64,000 bases of DNA from Planctomycetota bacterium (GCA_003576845.1 QEVJ01000036.1:1-64000); one strand, 5' to 3'. Shown: positions 28,466 to 38,285, counted from the stretch's first letter. Translations and numbers: made by a program. The notes: a model not told the origin generated them from the sequence alone.

Positions 28466-29218
28466 ATGTTCGACTGGCTCTTTCGACCTTCGTGCCCGTG
28501 CGACAAAGCGGCCAAGGCGTGGGTCGAGGACCGGCTGGAGTGGCTGGCCGAGGAGTTTACGGAGAGTGCGTTTTCCGGGCGGCCCGTCGTGCTGCCGACG
28601 CCGGAGTTCTTTCCCGACGCTTACGACGGGTCGAAGAAGGCGGTGCGGCGGCTGCTGGACCGCGTATGCGCGTACATGGACGTCGTACCGGACTTGGTGA
28701 GCCTGCGATTCGTGGCCGACGCGGGAAAGTTGTGGCTGGTCAACGACGCGGGGCAGTATTTGCCGCACGCGGCGGGGACGTATGAAGAGGGCGAAGACAA
28801 ATTCATCGTGCGAATCGACAAATCGGGATTGCACGAACCGATGAGCCTCGTTGGTACGATTGCACACGAGTTGGCTCACGTGCGGCTATTGGGCGAGAGC
28901 CGGATCGGGCACGACGCCTTCGACAACGAATTGCTGACCGATTTGACGGTGGTGCATTTCGGCTTGGGCATTTTTCTGGCCAACACGCCACGGAACTGGG
29001 ATAGCCAGTATACGAAGTGGCCAGAGAGCAACCTCGTTAAGCCCGAGTATATGACGCCGCCGATGTTCGGCTGGGCGCTCGCACATTTGGCGATATTCTG
29101 CGGCGAAGACCGGCCCGCATGGGCGCGGTATCTGAACTCCGGGGCGCGGGCGAATCTCAAGCAGGGTATTCGCTACCTGCGGGCGTCGGGCGATACGTGG
29201 TACAAGCCGCGATCGTGA
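28466..29218 (+). CDS. HExxH-containing metalloprotein, function unknown
   Basis: A 250-aa protein starting MFDWLFRPSCPCDK (ATG 28466; a GTG 18 bp upstream is possible). There is no signal peptide. Motif 'LVGTIAHELAHVRLLGE' places a zincin-type HELAH at residues 134-138; a Glu or His further along ('GHDAFDNELLTDL') could be the third ligand. The family appears in other planctomycetes as a hypothetical protein, to my recollection, without known substrate. It lies just downstream of a dispersed hairpin repeat and convergent to a LysM-CHAP protein gene (27 bp apart). Confidence 0.7.
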   Translation: MFDWLFRPSCPCDKAAKAWVEDRLEWLAEEFTESAFSGRPVVLPTPEFFPDAYDGSKKAVRRLLDRVCAYMDVVPDLVSLRFVADAGKLWLVNDAGQYLPHAAGTYEEGEDKFIVRIDKSGLHEPMSLVGTIAHELAHVRLLGESRIGHDAFDNELLTDLTVVHFGLGIFLANTPRNWDSQYTKWPESNLVKPEYMTPPMFGWALAHLAIFCGEDRPAWARYLNSGARANLKQGIRYLRASGDTWYKPRS

Positions 29219-29244
29219 TGCTTGGGCGCGGGCTCTCCGGCGGC

Positions 29245-30432
29245 TCACGTCAGCCACTTGGGCCAGATGAAGAGGAAGCCGTGGGGCGACGTTTGCCAGG
29301 AGCGTGTGACGGCGGAATAGCCCCAGCCCATGTCGTAGCCGTTGGGATGGCCTTGGTTGCCGCCGAGCATCTCGACGGAGATGTTGTAGTAGGCGCGGAT
29401 GTATTGGTTGGAGTATTGGTCGAACTCGGTGACTTCCTCGATGGCGTCGCCGCCGGACCAATCGAGGCAGAAGCCGACGTGCTTCCAGTCGCACCAGGAA
29501 TCGGACCAGCCGGCCTTGACGCAGATCGCGCCGCGGCGGGGAGCGATTTGCTTGCCGCCGCTCCAGGCGGCCCAACTGCCGGCAAGGGCATGGCGCGTGC
29601 CGCCGACGAAACCTTTGCCCGAGGGTTTGGCGAGCGAATGCTGGAGGACCCAGTTGACGAAACAGGAGCACCATTCGTCGACGGAGCTGAGGCCGCCGGC
29701 GGCGCCGTATTGGAGAATCTTCTGCCGCATCCAGGCGTTTCGGGCGGCAACGTTGTGTTCCCTGAGCCAGGGTTGCCAGCGGAGATATTCGCCAAAGGCG
29801 AGCGTGAGCCAGGGCGGAGTGGTGGCGGTCTTGGTTTTCTTGATCGCGGCTTTTTTGGCCGCGGCATGTTTGGCAGCGTCGTGTTTGGCGACGGCGTGCT
29901 TTTGGGCGGCGTTGGGATGGGCGATGGAATGCGCTGCGGCGGCGCTTCCGGATCCGCTACCGGTTTGACCGGCGGCGATACCAGGGGCTTGTGGTCCCAC
30001 GAAGGGAGCCGGTTTTCCCGCGCCCGATCCGTGTCCACTGCCGAATTGGCCGGGCGCGATGCCGGCGAGCGCCGAAGCGGGTTTATGGATGTGGGTCTTT
30101 GCCGCGTCACCAGCGGGAGAGTGCCCCGTGCCGGAGCCGTGCCCGCTGGCGAGACTGCTTTGGGCGGCGGCCGCGGTCGTCTTTTGGGGGCCGTTGTGCT
30201 TGGCGGCCAAGGCGCTGGCAACGCCGGCCTTGAGCTGGTGGAGCGGTTCCAGCAGCTTGGCGAGGTCGGCGGCCGTGGGCCCGCGATTGGGGACGACGAC
30301 GGGGTCGCCGGGATGTATCAGGTCGGGGTTCTTGATTTGCGGATTGGCGGCGAGCAGTTCTTTGAGCGTGAGGTGATGGTCGTTGGCAATTTCCCAGAGG
30401 CTGTCGCCGGGCTGAACGATGTAGGTCGCCAT
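29245..30432 (-). CDS. LysM-CHAP protein without signal peptide
   Basis: A 395-aa protein starting directly with a LysM module: 'YIVQPGDSLWEIANDHHLTL' and 'KELLAANPQIKNPDLIHPGD'. A linker of about 150 residues is rich in Ala, Gly, Ser, His and Lys ('AAKHAAAKKAAIKK'). The C-terminal domain of about 190 residues resembles CHAP/TIGR02594 cysteine amidases: 'DEWCSCFVNWVLQ' (putative catalytic Cys), 'HVGFCLDW' (His). The whole is a peptidoglycan-binding and -cleaving arrangement, but there is no Sec or Tat signal and no holin nearby, so the protein must be released by lysis, by an injection apparatus, or act on something else. Convergent to the HELAH gene. Confidence 0.75.
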   Translation of the reverse strand: MATYIVQPGDSLWEIANDHHLTLKELLAANPQIKNPDLIHPGDPVVVPNRGPTAADLAKLLEPLHQLKAGVASALAAKHNGPQKTTAAAAQSSLASGHGSGTGHSPAGDAAKTHIHKPASALAGIAPGQFGSGHGSGAGKPAPFVGPQAPGIAAGQTGSGSGSAAAAHSIAHPNAAQKHAVAKHDAAKHAAAKKAAIKKTKTATTPPWLTLAFGEYLRWQPWLREHNVAARNAWMRQKILQYGAAGGLSSVDEWCSCFVNWVLQHSLAKPSGKGFVGGTRHALAGSWAAWSGGKQIAPRRGAICVKAGWSDSWCDWKHVGFCLDWSGGDAIEEVTEFDQYSNQYIRAYYNISVEMLGGNQGHPNGYDMGWGYSAVTRSWQTSPHGFLFIWPKWLT

Positions 30433-30630
30433 AGGTGCTCTTTCGATGGTGCCCCTTCAGAATTACCTCATTATGCTTGGAGCGATTCGTTTGTTACGCA
30501 AGTGGGGTGAGAATCTCGAAAAAAAACGCGGCCGGAACGGGCGGCACAATCGTTTCGGCCGGCGCCGGGCGCGAGACCCGACGGGGAAGTTCACGACATC
30601 GCGCTCGGGCCGTTTGTGGGCGAGTGTGCG

Positions 30631-30948
30631 TCAGAGCGCGATCCGCACCTGGATTTCGTCGCCGACGACGCGGACCTCGTGGCTGGCCACGCCGAGTTTG
30701 GGATTGGGGTTATCGCACCACGCGCCGTCGCAGACTCGGAATCGCCAGGCGTGCCAGGGGCAGTAGACGACGCCGTTGTCGACGTAGCCCGCGCCGAGCG
30801 ATGCGCCCATGTGGGGGCAGATGTCGTCGATGGCGTGGTAGACGCCGTCGACCAGAAAGACGGCGACGAGCCGGTCGCCGACGGTGAAGGTTCCGCCTTG
30901 ATTGGGTGGAATCGAGCCGACTTTGGCGACGGTGACGAAGTCGGACAT
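30631..30948 (-). CDS. Rieske [2Fe-2S] ferredoxin-like protein
   Basis: A 105-aa single Rieske domain, similar to the NirD/BphF type. Cluster motifs: 'DDICPHMGASLG' (C-P-H) and 'GVVYCPWHAWRFRVCDG' (C-P-W-H), about 17 residues apart, the normal C-x-H-x(16-17)-C-x2-H spacing. No signal peptide or transmembrane segment, so a soluble electron carrier for an oxygenase or reductase partner, which is not in this window. Start ATG 30948; it is divergent from the Gfo/Idh/MocA gene. Confidence 0.9.
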   Translation of the reverse strand: MSDFVTVAKVGSIPPNQGGTFTVGDRLVAVFLVDGVYHAIDDICPHMGASLGAGYVDNGVVYCPWHAWRFRVCDGAWCDNPNPKLGVASHEVRVVGDEIQVRIAL

Positions 30949-31184
30949 GGCGGGAAGCAGGCCAGAGGCTGTAGCCCGGGGACCGGAGGGCGGGGACGGA
31001 TGCGGGGCCGCCGATTATCGAATCGTAGCAATTGGCTGGGGCTTGGACCAGTCGCACGCATTGGCGGCCGGGTGGTGCGTGACTGGGTTCGCGCTGCAGA
31101 CTATGCTGGCGGCGTGTGGTATCGAGCGCGGATCGCACGCGTGCCGCGGCGCGACGTGCGACAAACAAAGGAAGGGAGTTTTCC

Positions 31185-32567
31185 ATGGGCAAGCCAGCTA
31201 GTACGGAGGCCAAACCCTTTCCATATGCACAACGCAGGACGCGGCGCGAGTTTCTGCGGACTTCGGCGGTGGCGGCCGCGGCGACGCTGGCCGCTCCGGC
31301 GGTGCTGCGGGGACGGGGAGCGGAGTCGAAGAAGCTGCGCGTGGCGGTGATCGGTTGCGGCGGGCGCGGCGGAGCGAATTTGCAAGGCGTCGAGTCCGAA
31401 GAGGTCGTCGCGCTGTGCGACGTGAACGCGGCGGCTTTGCGGGCGGCGGGGCAACGGCATCCCAACGCCCGGCAGTTCCGCGACTTTCGCAAACTGTTCG
31501 AGCGGCCGGAGGACTTCGACGCGGTGGTGGTCAGCACGTGCGAGCATACGCATGCCTTCGCGACGCTGCCCGCGCTGCAATTGGGCAAACACGTCTATTG
31601 CGAAAAGCCGCTGACGTACAACATTCACGAAGCCCGCGTCATCCGCGAAGCGGCGACGAACGCGAAGGTCGCAACGCAGATGGGGACGCAGGTTCACGCG
31701 GAGGAGAACTATCGCCGAGTCGTGGAGTTGATTCGGGCCGGGGCGATCGGCACGGTGCGCGAAGTTCACTTGTGGGTTTCGCGGGCGTGGGGCTGGCATG
31801 GCAGCGAAGAGTTGGCCCGGAAGAACGGCGACATCGTATTCGAGCAGCGTCGGCCCAAAGGCGTCGATCCCGTGCCGCCGGATTTGGATTGGGACTTGTG
31901 GCTGGGTCCTGCGCCGGAGCGGCCGTTCAACAACGTCTACGTGCCGGGGCCGAAGTGGTACCGGTGGTGGGACTTTGCCAACGGCACGATGTCGGACTTG
32001 GGAAGCCATCGCGTCGATTTGCCGTTCTGGGCGCTGGACTTGAAGTGTCCGAAGACCATCGAGGCGCATGGTCCGCCGCCTCACGCGGAACTAGCGCCGG
32101 CGTCGATGCGCGTCGATTACGAGTTTGCCGCCGAGGGCCGGCAGAAAGCGGTGAAGCTGTCGTGGTATCAAGGCGTTGAGAAGCCGGCGCTGTTCGTCGA
32201 CAAGAAAATTCCGCAGTGGGAACACGGTATTCTGTTCGTCGGAGACGACGGGATGTTGCTGGCGGAGTATTTCAAGCACGTGCTGCTGCCGGAGGAGAAG
32301 TTCGCGAAGTTCACGCGGCCGCCGGCTTCGATTCCGAAGTCGCGCGGGCATCACGCCGAATGGCTGCACGCGGCGAAGACGGGCGAGCCGACGACGTGCA
32401 ATTTCGAGTATGCCGGGTGGCTGACCGAGGCGGTGCATCTGGGGAACGTGGCGTTTCGCACCGGTAAGAAGCTGGAATGGGATCCGCAGGCGATGACAGC
32501 GACGAACGCGCCCGAGGCGGAGAGATTCGTTCGGCGGTCGTATCGGGATGGGTGGAAGCTGGGGTAA
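31185..32567 (+). CDS. Tat-exported Gfo/Idh/MocA oxidoreductase
   Basis: A 460-aa protein beginning with a twin-arginine signal ('[20 protein letters not shown]' about residues 16-35). After cleavage comes a Rossmann domain: '[17 protein letters not shown]', then '[15 protein letters not shown]' and '[20 protein letters not shown]', the family's EKP motif with the catalytic Lys. The second domain has '[12 protein letters not shown]' and a large planctomycete-type C-terminal part. Members act on sugars or inositols with NAD(P); this exported subfamily is multiplied in planctomycetes and its substrates are mostly unknown. Ribosome site AAGGAAGGGAG before ATG 31185. The sulfatase gene follows after 58 bp, suggesting one sulfated-glycan unit. 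Confidence 0.92.
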   Translation: MGKPASTEAKPFPYAQRRTRREFLRTSAVAAAATLAAPAVLRGRGAESKKLRVAVIGCGGRGGANLQGVESEEVVALCDVNAAALRAAGQRHPNARQFRDFRKLFERPEDFDAVVVSTCEHTHAFATLPALQLGKHVYCEKPLTYNIHEARVIREAATNAKVATQMGTQVHAEENYRRVVELIRAGAIGTVREVHLWVSRAWGWHGSEELARKNGDIVFEQRRPKGVDPVPPDLDWDLWLGPAPERPFNNVYVPGPKWYRWWDFANGTMSDLGSHRVDLPFWALDLKCPKTIEAHGPPPHAELAPASMRVDYEFAAEGRQKAVKLSWYQGVEKPALFVDKKIPQWEHGILFVGDDGMLLAEYFKHVLLPEEKFAKFTRPPASIPKSRGHHAEWLHAAKTGEPTTCNFEYAGWLTEAVHLGNVAFRTGKKLEWDPQAMTATNAPEAERFVRRSYRDGWKLG

Positions 32568-32625
32568 TGCGGACATTGTGCGTAGGTCGAGAGGCTGGCC
32601 ACAACCTGCGTTGAGGAGCATCCTT

Positions 32626-34515
32626 GTGTCGACACGAATCGGGTGGCTTGCATTGACGTGTCTTGCGGCGGTCGCGCTGGGTGAGGCGGCGGGTGTTGCG
32701 GCGGATCGCGCTGCCGGTGACGCGAAACCGAACATCGTGCTGATCCTGGCGGACGATCTGGGCGTCTACGATTTGGGTTGTTACGGCCGGAAGGATCATC
32801 GGACGCCGCATCTCGATCGGCTGGCGACGCAGGGGATGCGGTTCACGTGCGCCTACTCGGCGCAATCGATTTGCTCGCCGTCGCGGGCGGCGCTGATGAC
32901 GGGCAAATGTCCGGCGCGGCTCAATTTGACGAACTTCTTGCCGGGTCGGGCCGATGCGCCTTCGCAGCGCTTGCTGCAGCCGCGGATCGAAGGGCAGTTG
33001 CCGCTGGAAGAGACGACGATTGCCGAGCTGCTCAAAAACGCGGGCTATGCGACGGGGTTGTTCGGAAAGTGGCATCTGGGCGGCGAAGGGTTTTCGCCGC
33101 GGGAGCAGGGATTCGACACCGTCGCAATGCCGCCGGCGAACACAAAGCCGTCGAGCACGGAAGGGGGCAAGGGCGAAATGGCGATCGCCGCGGCGGCGGA
33201 GAAGTTCATGGAGGAAAACCGCGATCGGCCGTTCTTTTGTTACGTGCCGCACAACAATCCGCACATTCCGCTGGGGGCGTCGGAGGAGTTGATTGCGAGA
33301 AATAGCGAGGCGTTTCATCCGATGTACGCCGCGATGATCGAGACGCTGGACGCTTCCGTCGGACGGTTGATGGCGAAGGTCGATGCGCTGGGACTTGGCG
33401 AGAAGACCATTTTCATCTTCACGAGCGACAATGGCGGGCTGCACGTGCTCGAATCGCCGGGAACTCCGGCGACGCACAACGGGCCGTTTCGGGCGGGCAA
33501 GGGCTATCTGTACGAAGGCGGATTGCGCGAACCGCTCATCGTTCGCTGGCCGGGCGTGGTCGCGAAGGGAAGCACGTGCGACGCGCCGATGGTGCTGACC
33601 GATCTCGTGCCGACGCTGCTCAAGGCCGCTGGAGTCGATCCGGAAAAGGCGGTTGGCCCGCTCGATGGCGTCGATATCACGCCGCTGTTTCGCGGCGAAG
33701 TGCTGGATGAGCGGACGTTCTATTGGCACTTTCCGAATTACACGAACCAGGGCGGTCGGCCGGCGGGCGCGATTCGGCAGGGGAAATGGAAGGTCGTCGA
33801 GCAATTCGAGGACGAGAGCGCCGAGTTGTTCGATTTGGCCGAGGACGTTGGGGAAACGAAGAATCTCGCAAAGGAAGAGCCGGAGCGAGCGGAGAGATTG
33901 CGCGGGGAGTTACGGGCATGGCGGAAGCGCGTCGGGGCGCGGATGCCGACGCGGAATCCGGATTTCGACGAAGCCATGCACCGGCGTTTGTATATCGATC
34001 AAGATTCGTCGCGGCTCGTGCCGGGGGCCACGGCGGCGGAGACGGCGCCAGCGTGGCGGGAATGGCGGAATGCGATGAACGCGGCCGTCAAAGGCCAGTC
34101 GCCGCGCGTGACGCCCGCCAAGGGAGACATTCACTTGCACGCCAAGGACGCGAAGGTACACGGCAAGCGGCTGCGCTACGAGCCGGAGCCGCACAAGAAC
34201 GTGCTGGGCTATTGGACGGAAGTCGGCGATTGGGCCGAGTGGGAGTTCGACGTGCCGGCGCCGGGCAATTATGAAATCGAGATTCAGCAGGGCTGCGGGA
34301 GCGGCAGCGGCGGCGCGGAGGTTGCCGTGGAAGTTGGCGGAAGGTCGCTCACGTTCCGCGTCGAAGAGACGGGGCATTTCCAGCAGATGATTCTCCGCGT
34401 CGCGGGGGAAGTCGAGCTCGCTGCGGGAAAGCAAACGCTCGCCGTTCGCCCGAAATCGAAGCCGGGTCCCGCGGTAATGGATTTGCGGCGTATCGTCTTG
34501 CGCCCAGCGGGGTGA
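32626..34515 (+). CDS. Secreted sulfatase with C-terminal carbohydrate-binding-like domain
   Basis: A 629-aa type I (formylglycine) sulfatase that would remove sulfate from polysaccharide sulfate esters. The start is GTG 32626, with TTGAGGAG about 9 bp upstream. An N-terminal Sec signal covers about residues 1-25. The modification motif is C-S-P-S-R with Cys83 ('QSICSPSRAALMTGK'). Other conserved parts: 'NIVLILADDLGVYDLGCYG' (metal Asp pair), 'GLFGKWHLGG', 'FTSDNGG' (metal Asp/Asn). After residue 470 there is a beta-sandwich of about 130 residues ('GDWAEWEFDVPAPGNYEIEI', 'GGAEVAVEV') of the galactose-binding/CBM6-like type. The anaerobic maturase was not found in the window; it may be encoded elsewhere. 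Confidence 0.93.
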   Translation: MSTRIGWLALTCLAAVALGEAAGVAADRAAGDAKPNIVLILADDLGVYDLGCYGRKDHRTPHLDRLATQGMRFTCAYSAQSICSPSRAALMTGKCPARLNLTNFLPGRADAPSQRLLQPRIEGQLPLEETTIAELLKNAGYATGLFGKWHLGGEGFSPREQGFDTVAMPPANTKPSSTEGGKGEMAIAAAAEKFMEENRDRPFFCYVPHNNPHIPLGASEELIARNSEAFHPMYAAMIETLDASVGRLMAKVDALGLGEKTIFIFTSDNGGLHVLESPGTPATHNGPFRAGKGYLYEGGLREPLIVRWPGVVAKGSTCDAPMVLTDLVPTLLKAAGVDPEKAVGPLDGVDITPLFRGEVLDERTFYWHFPNYTNQGGRPAGAIRQGKWKVVEQFEDESAELFDLAEDVGETKNLAKEEPERAERLRGELRAWRKRVGARMPTRNPDFDEAMHRRLYIDQDSSRLVPGATAAETAPAWREWRNAMNAAVKGQSPRVTPAKGDIHLHAKDAKVHGKRLRYEPEPHKNVLGYWTEVGDWAEWEFDVPAPGNYEIEIQQGCGSGSGGAEVAVEVGGRSLTFRVEETGHFQQMILRVAGEVELAAGKQTLAVRPKSKPGPAVMDLRRIVLRPAG

Positions 34516-34759
34516 GCGGCCGATTTTTGCGGTAAATATCATGTCCGAGCCGTCGCTCAATCCCCATCAACAGTTGGGATAGGGAGAGGTGTGCGAGCCT
34601 TGCAGCGGGCAAGGTTCGGCGGCCGATCGACGATGCACAACCGAAACAGTCGTCCGGCATCCCTCTCGGACGCCGGTCCGTTCTCGGTGACGGTCTCCCG
34701 GTTCATCTGCGTTCTCGACTGGACGTCCATATTGCGCTTTCCCGGTAAGGAGCGAAGCG

Positions 34760-35620
34760 ATGGGAGCGATTTGGGACGGTGGGTATCAGGTGGAGTTGGA
34801 GCGTAAAGACATTCACAAGTCGTGCAAATGGGGGCACGGCGATCATAGCGCCAATAAGATCGCCGTCGTCAACATGGCGTTCCGGCTGTTCTATCAGGGC
34901 CGCCGAGTGATCTTGAAAACGAAGAGCAAAAAAATCAAGAAGCGGTTGGCCGAGATGCTCGAAGACGCGGCGACGTCGGGCTACAACGATATGCAGGACG
35001 CCTGCGACCATCTCGACGAGCGCATGAACGACGATCCGTGGTGGACGGACACGGCGACGAAATACGCGTCGATTCCGGGCTGGGTGACGCACGACGGGCG
35101 GTTCCAAGTTCCGGGCGTGCACGCATCGCTTCCGGACGGCCCTGTGAACTTTCTCAAGGCGGTCGAAGAGCAAGTCGCCGACCTCAAGAAATCGTCCGTC
35201 GAGAAGTATTTGCCGCCGGTCGACGAGCTGATCAAAGCCTGGGAGAAAGGGGCCTACGAGGGAGCCGTGGAATCGATCAAGAAGGTCAAATCGGTCGCGG
35301 ACACGATCGAACCGTGGATGTGGATCGCGCCCGACAAGGTAAACGCCGCCTTGGAGGAAGGCAAGAAATGGCTTTCGTATGCGTCGCTCGTCACGGATTT
35401 CGTCGACTGCATCGACGAAGTCGACAAGTACCGCAGCGCGGGCTTCAACGATAAGACGTCCGTGGCGTTCGTGGCGTTGAAAAAAGCCGTGGGATTCGTG
35501 CCGGTCTTCGGTCAGTTCTACGAGGAGGCCCTGGAGAGTTGTCCGAGCTTTCTGGGCGACTTCAAAGAAGCCGTCGAAACCCGGCAGGAGCGGATATTGA
35601 ACATCTCGCGAAGCAATTAG
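34760..35620 (+). CDS. Orphan hypothetical protein
   Basis: A 286-aa protein of unknown family: ATG 34760 after AAGGAG. No signal peptide. The start is 'MGAIWDGGYQVELERKDIHK', followed by 'SCKWGHGDHSANKIAVVNMA'; a Lys-rich helix 'KTKSKKIKKRLAEMLEDAAT'; later amphipathic helices ('SVEKYLPPVDELIKAWEKGA', 'DKVNAALEEGKKWLSYASLV') and a short hydrophobic end ('KAVGFVPVFGQFYEEALESC'). It lies alone between the sulfatase and the chromate transporter with 240 bp and 144 bp gaps. The helical-bundle composition with a late weakly hydrophobic segment would suit a secreted toxin or pore-like effector; this is speculation and no motif supports it. Confidence 0.55.
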   Translation: MGAIWDGGYQVELERKDIHKSCKWGHGDHSANKIAVVNMAFRLFYQGRRVILKTKSKKIKKRLAEMLEDAATSGYNDMQDACDHLDERMNDDPWWTDTATKYASIPGWVTHDGRFQVPGVHASLPDGPVNFLKAVEEQVADLKKSSVEKYLPPVDELIKAWEKGAYEGAVESIKKVKSVADTIEPWMWIAPDKVNAALEEGKKWLSYASLVTDFVDCIDEVDKYRSAGFNDKTSVAFVALKKAVGFVPVFGQFYEEALESCPSFLGDFKEAVETRQERILNISRSN

Positions 35621-35764
35621 CGGCCGAGCGGGCCGGCACGCGCCGGTGCGATCGTTGATCGCGCGAATGGGCCTCGGCAAGCAAGTCATCCTGCGGTACA
35701 ACCAGCGGGCTGTGCTGCGGCTGTTTGGCCTGCTGCGGCAAGCATCTTGCACGCGACGGCCCGA

Positions 35765-37159
35765 ATGAACGCGAGCGAAAAAGGCGTAATCCAGGATTGC
35801 CCTCGGGCGATTACCCTGCGCGAAGCATTCCCCATTTGGTGTCGCGTCGCTGCGCTGAGTTTCGGGGGACCGGCGGGGCAAATCGCCGTCATGCACCGGA
35901 TTCTCGTCGACGAGAAGCGGTGGATTTCCGAGGAGCGGTTTCTGCACGCCCTCAACTATTGCATGTTGCTGCCCGGGCCGGAGGCGCAGCAGTTGGCAAC
36001 GTATATCGGCTGGCTGATGTACCGCGCCGTAGGCGGACTGATGGCGGGTGTGTTATTCGTGTTGCCGGGATGTTTGGCAATACTGGGATTGAGCATTCTG
36101 TATGCGCAGTACCGCGACGTGGCGATCGTGGCGGCGGTGTTTTTCGGGCTCAAGCCGGCCGTGATGGCGATCGTGTTCGAGGCGGTGCAGCGGATCGGCA
36201 AACGGGTGCTCAAGAACGGGGCGACGCTGACGATCGCGGCGGCGGCGTTCGTAGCGATTTTCTTCTTCGACGTTCCTTTTCCCGCGGTGATTGCGACGGC
36301 GGCGGCAATCGGGTTCGTCGGCGGCCGCGCGGCGCCGCAATACTTCGCGGTTGGTCAGGGACACGGCAAGGCGGGCGGCGATTCGCCGAGCACCAGGCCG
36401 ACTGTCGCGATTCTTCACGACGACGTGCAGCCATCGCTGTACCGGGCGGTGGTGGTGAGCGCCATCTGTCTGATATTGTGGTTTGGCCCGCTCGTGGCGA
36501 TTGCGGTCCTTTTCGGCCGCGAGTCGACATATTGGCACGAGGGCATATTTTTCAGCAAGGCGGCGGTCGTGACCTTTGGCGGCGCGTACTCGGTGCTGGC
36601 CTACGTCGCGCAGCAGGCGGTCGAGCGGTACGGCTGGCTAATGCCCGGCGAGATGCTCGACGGACTGGGAATGGCGGAAACGACGCCGGGGCCGCTGATT
36701 ATGGTCGTGCAGTTCGTCGGTTTTTTGGGCGCGTACCGGAATCCAGGGCCGCTCGATCCGCTGGCGGCCGGCGTGCTCGGGTCGCTCGTGACGACGTGGG
36801 TGACGTTCGTGCCATGCTTCTATTGGATCTTTCTCGGCGCGCCGTATATCGAACGGCTGCGGGGAAACCGGCTGCTCGGCTCGGCGCTGTCGGCGATCAC
36901 CGCGGCGGTCGTGGGCGTAATCTTGAACCTTGCGGTCTGGTTCGCGTTGCACGTGCTGTTCGCAAGCGTTGTCGAGCGGCGATTCGCCGGCGTGCGGGTG
37001 CTCGTTCCCGAATGGACGACGCTCAACATCGCCGCGGCGGCGATCGCGATTCTGGCTTGCGGATTGACGTTCTGCTGGAAGCGCGGGATGGCCGTTACGC
37101 TGGCGACCTGTGCGGCGGTCGGCGCAATGATTTACCTGGCGTGGCCGGGCGCACGCTGA
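35765..37159 (+). CDS. chrA: Chromate transporter family protein (ChrA-like)
   Basis: A 464-aa membrane protein made of two homologous CHR halves, each with about 5-6 helices. Half 1 has 'AALSFGGPAGQIAVMHR' and 'NYCMLLPGPEAQQLATYIGW'; half 2 has 'KAAVVTFGGAYSVLAYVAQQ' and 'LGMAETTPGPLIMVVQFVGF'. These GGP and PGP loops are the hallmarks of the long-form chromate transporter family, which exports chromate by sulfate antiport in the studied examples. The start is ATG 35765 (an upstream TTG is possible). No chrB regulator or other resistance gene is near, so the cation or anion actually moved is uncertain. Confidence 0.88.
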   Translation: MNASEKGVIQDCPRAITLREAFPIWCRVAALSFGGPAGQIAVMHRILVDEKRWISEERFLHALNYCMLLPGPEAQQLATYIGWLMYRAVGGLMAGVLFVLPGCLAILGLSILYAQYRDVAIVAAVFFGLKPAVMAIVFEAVQRIGKRVLKNGATLTIAAAAFVAIFFFDVPFPAVIATAAAIGFVGGRAAPQYFAVGQGHGKAGGDSPSTRPTVAILHDDVQPSLYRAVVVSAICLILWFGPLVAIAVLFGRESTYWHEGIFFSKAAVVTFGGAYSVLAYVAQQAVERYGWLMPGEMLDGLGMAETTPGPLIMVVQFVGFLGAYRNPGPLDPLAAGVLGSLVTTWVTFVPCFYWIFLGAPYIERLRGNRLLGSALSAITAAVVGVILNLAVWFALHVLFASVVERRFAGVRVLVPEWTTLNIAAAAIAILACGLTFCWKRGMAVTLATCAAVGAMIYLAWPGAR

Positions 37160-37289
37160 CCCGTTGCGGATGCCGGCCTATCAGTGGCTGCGAAACTGCG
37201 GCTCGACAACGCGGTCCCGCGCGCGGCGCGGGAATCCACCCGTGCCGTCGCGCGAGCACCGCGATTCGATCCGATACGACAGCCGGTCG

Positions 37290-38285
37290 TTACCGCGAAC
37301 AAAGCTTGCGGCGCAAAACCGGCAACAGCGCGAGGCCGCCGAAGGCGACGAGGGCGATCGACGAAGGTTCGGGGACGGCCGTGTGGATGCTGAAGTCGTC
37401 GAAGTAGTTCTTGCCGCCGGTGCCGCTGGCGACGCCGTCTTCGAGTTGCCAGCGGAGGGTGGTGATGTTCTGCAGCGGCAAGCCGAGCGGCGTGCCGGCC
37501 GGGACCATCGTCGACCAGGTGTTCGTGCCGACGTCGTAATAGTCGAGTCCGAACGTGTCGGCGGTCAGGTCGACCTTGATGTCGATGCCGTCCCAATTCG
37601 TGGCGTCGGCATATACGCCGGTGAAGTTCCAGGGGCTCGACGGCGAATCGCGCCAGGTGACTTCGTTATCGCGGGCGTATCCCCACTGCATGCCGATATT
37701 TCCCAGGCTGTCTTTGAGGCTGAGCGTGAACTTGTGGCTGGCCTGGCCGGAGGGATCGGGAACGTCGACGGGGTTCGGGCAGAAGTAGAAACCGATCGAC
37801 GACACGCCGCTCGTGACGCTCGCCGGCACGGGGCCGCCCGTGTCGAACGTGTCGATCGTGTATTCGTAGATCGCGGGGCCGGTACCGAAGGGCGTGTCGT
37901 TGCGGAAGGCGAGGTTCGCGCCATCGCCGCCGCGGCCGGGGAAGTGACCGCCGAGCAGGTAGGCCGGCTCGTTGTTCGGATCGGTGGGCGGATAGGGCAA
38001 CCCGGGAGCGAGGTACGCGTTGCGATCGGCGGTGTTGTCGAACACGCCGCCGACGGGGCTCTTGAGCTTCCACAAGCCGGAATCGGCGATGATTTGCATC
38101 GTCGGTCCGCCGCCGGCGTTGACGCCGGATTGGCCGGCGTTGTAGTAGGTGACGTCGCCGAGCATCGTGCCGTACTGCGGATAGTATCCGTCGTTGGCGT
38201 GAAAACTTCCCAAGTAAGCCAGGGCTTGCGCCGGCAGCGAGAGCGCCGCGGCGAGCGCGGCCAGGAGGACGAAATGCGCTTTCAT
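37290..38285 (-). CDS. PEP-CTERM secreted protein
   Basis: A 331-aa extracellular protein. An N-terminal Sec signal (MKAHFVLLAALAAALSLPAQ, cleaved near Ala-Leu-Ala) is followed by a beta-rich body with Tyr, Asp and Gly repeats ('GSFHANDGYYPQYGTMLGD', 'FDTGGPVPASVTSG'). The C-terminus is a standard PEP-CTERM sorting signal: 'VPEPSSIALVAFGGLALLPV' then Leu-Arg-Arg-Lys. An exosortase (not present here) would anchor it or process it. It is a single gene transcribed toward chrA. In planctomycetes this architecture is commonly an extracellular surface protein without enzymatic assignment. Confidence 0.85.
   Translation of the reverse strand: MKAHFVLLAALAAALSLPAQALAYLGSFHANDGYYPQYGTMLGDVTYYNAGQSGVNAGGGPTMQIIADSGLWKLKSPVGGVFDNTADRNAYLAPGLPYPPTDPNNEPAYLLGGHFPGRGGDGANLAFRNDTPFGTGPAIYEYTIDTFDTGGPVPASVTSGVSSIGFYFCPNPVDVPDPSGQASHKFTLSLKDSLGNIGMQWGYARDNEVTWRDSPSSPWNFTGVYADATNWDGIDIKVDLTADTFGLDYYDVGTNTWSTMVPAGTPLGLPLQNITTLRWQLEDGVASGTGGKNYFDDFSIHTAVPEPSSIALVAFGGLALLPVLRRKLCSR

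Noticed and set aside
35725-37407. 560-codon alternative frame over the chromate transporter gene
   Set aside because: Arg/Gly-rich, no hydrophobic pattern; the ChrA frame has two complete CHR repeats.
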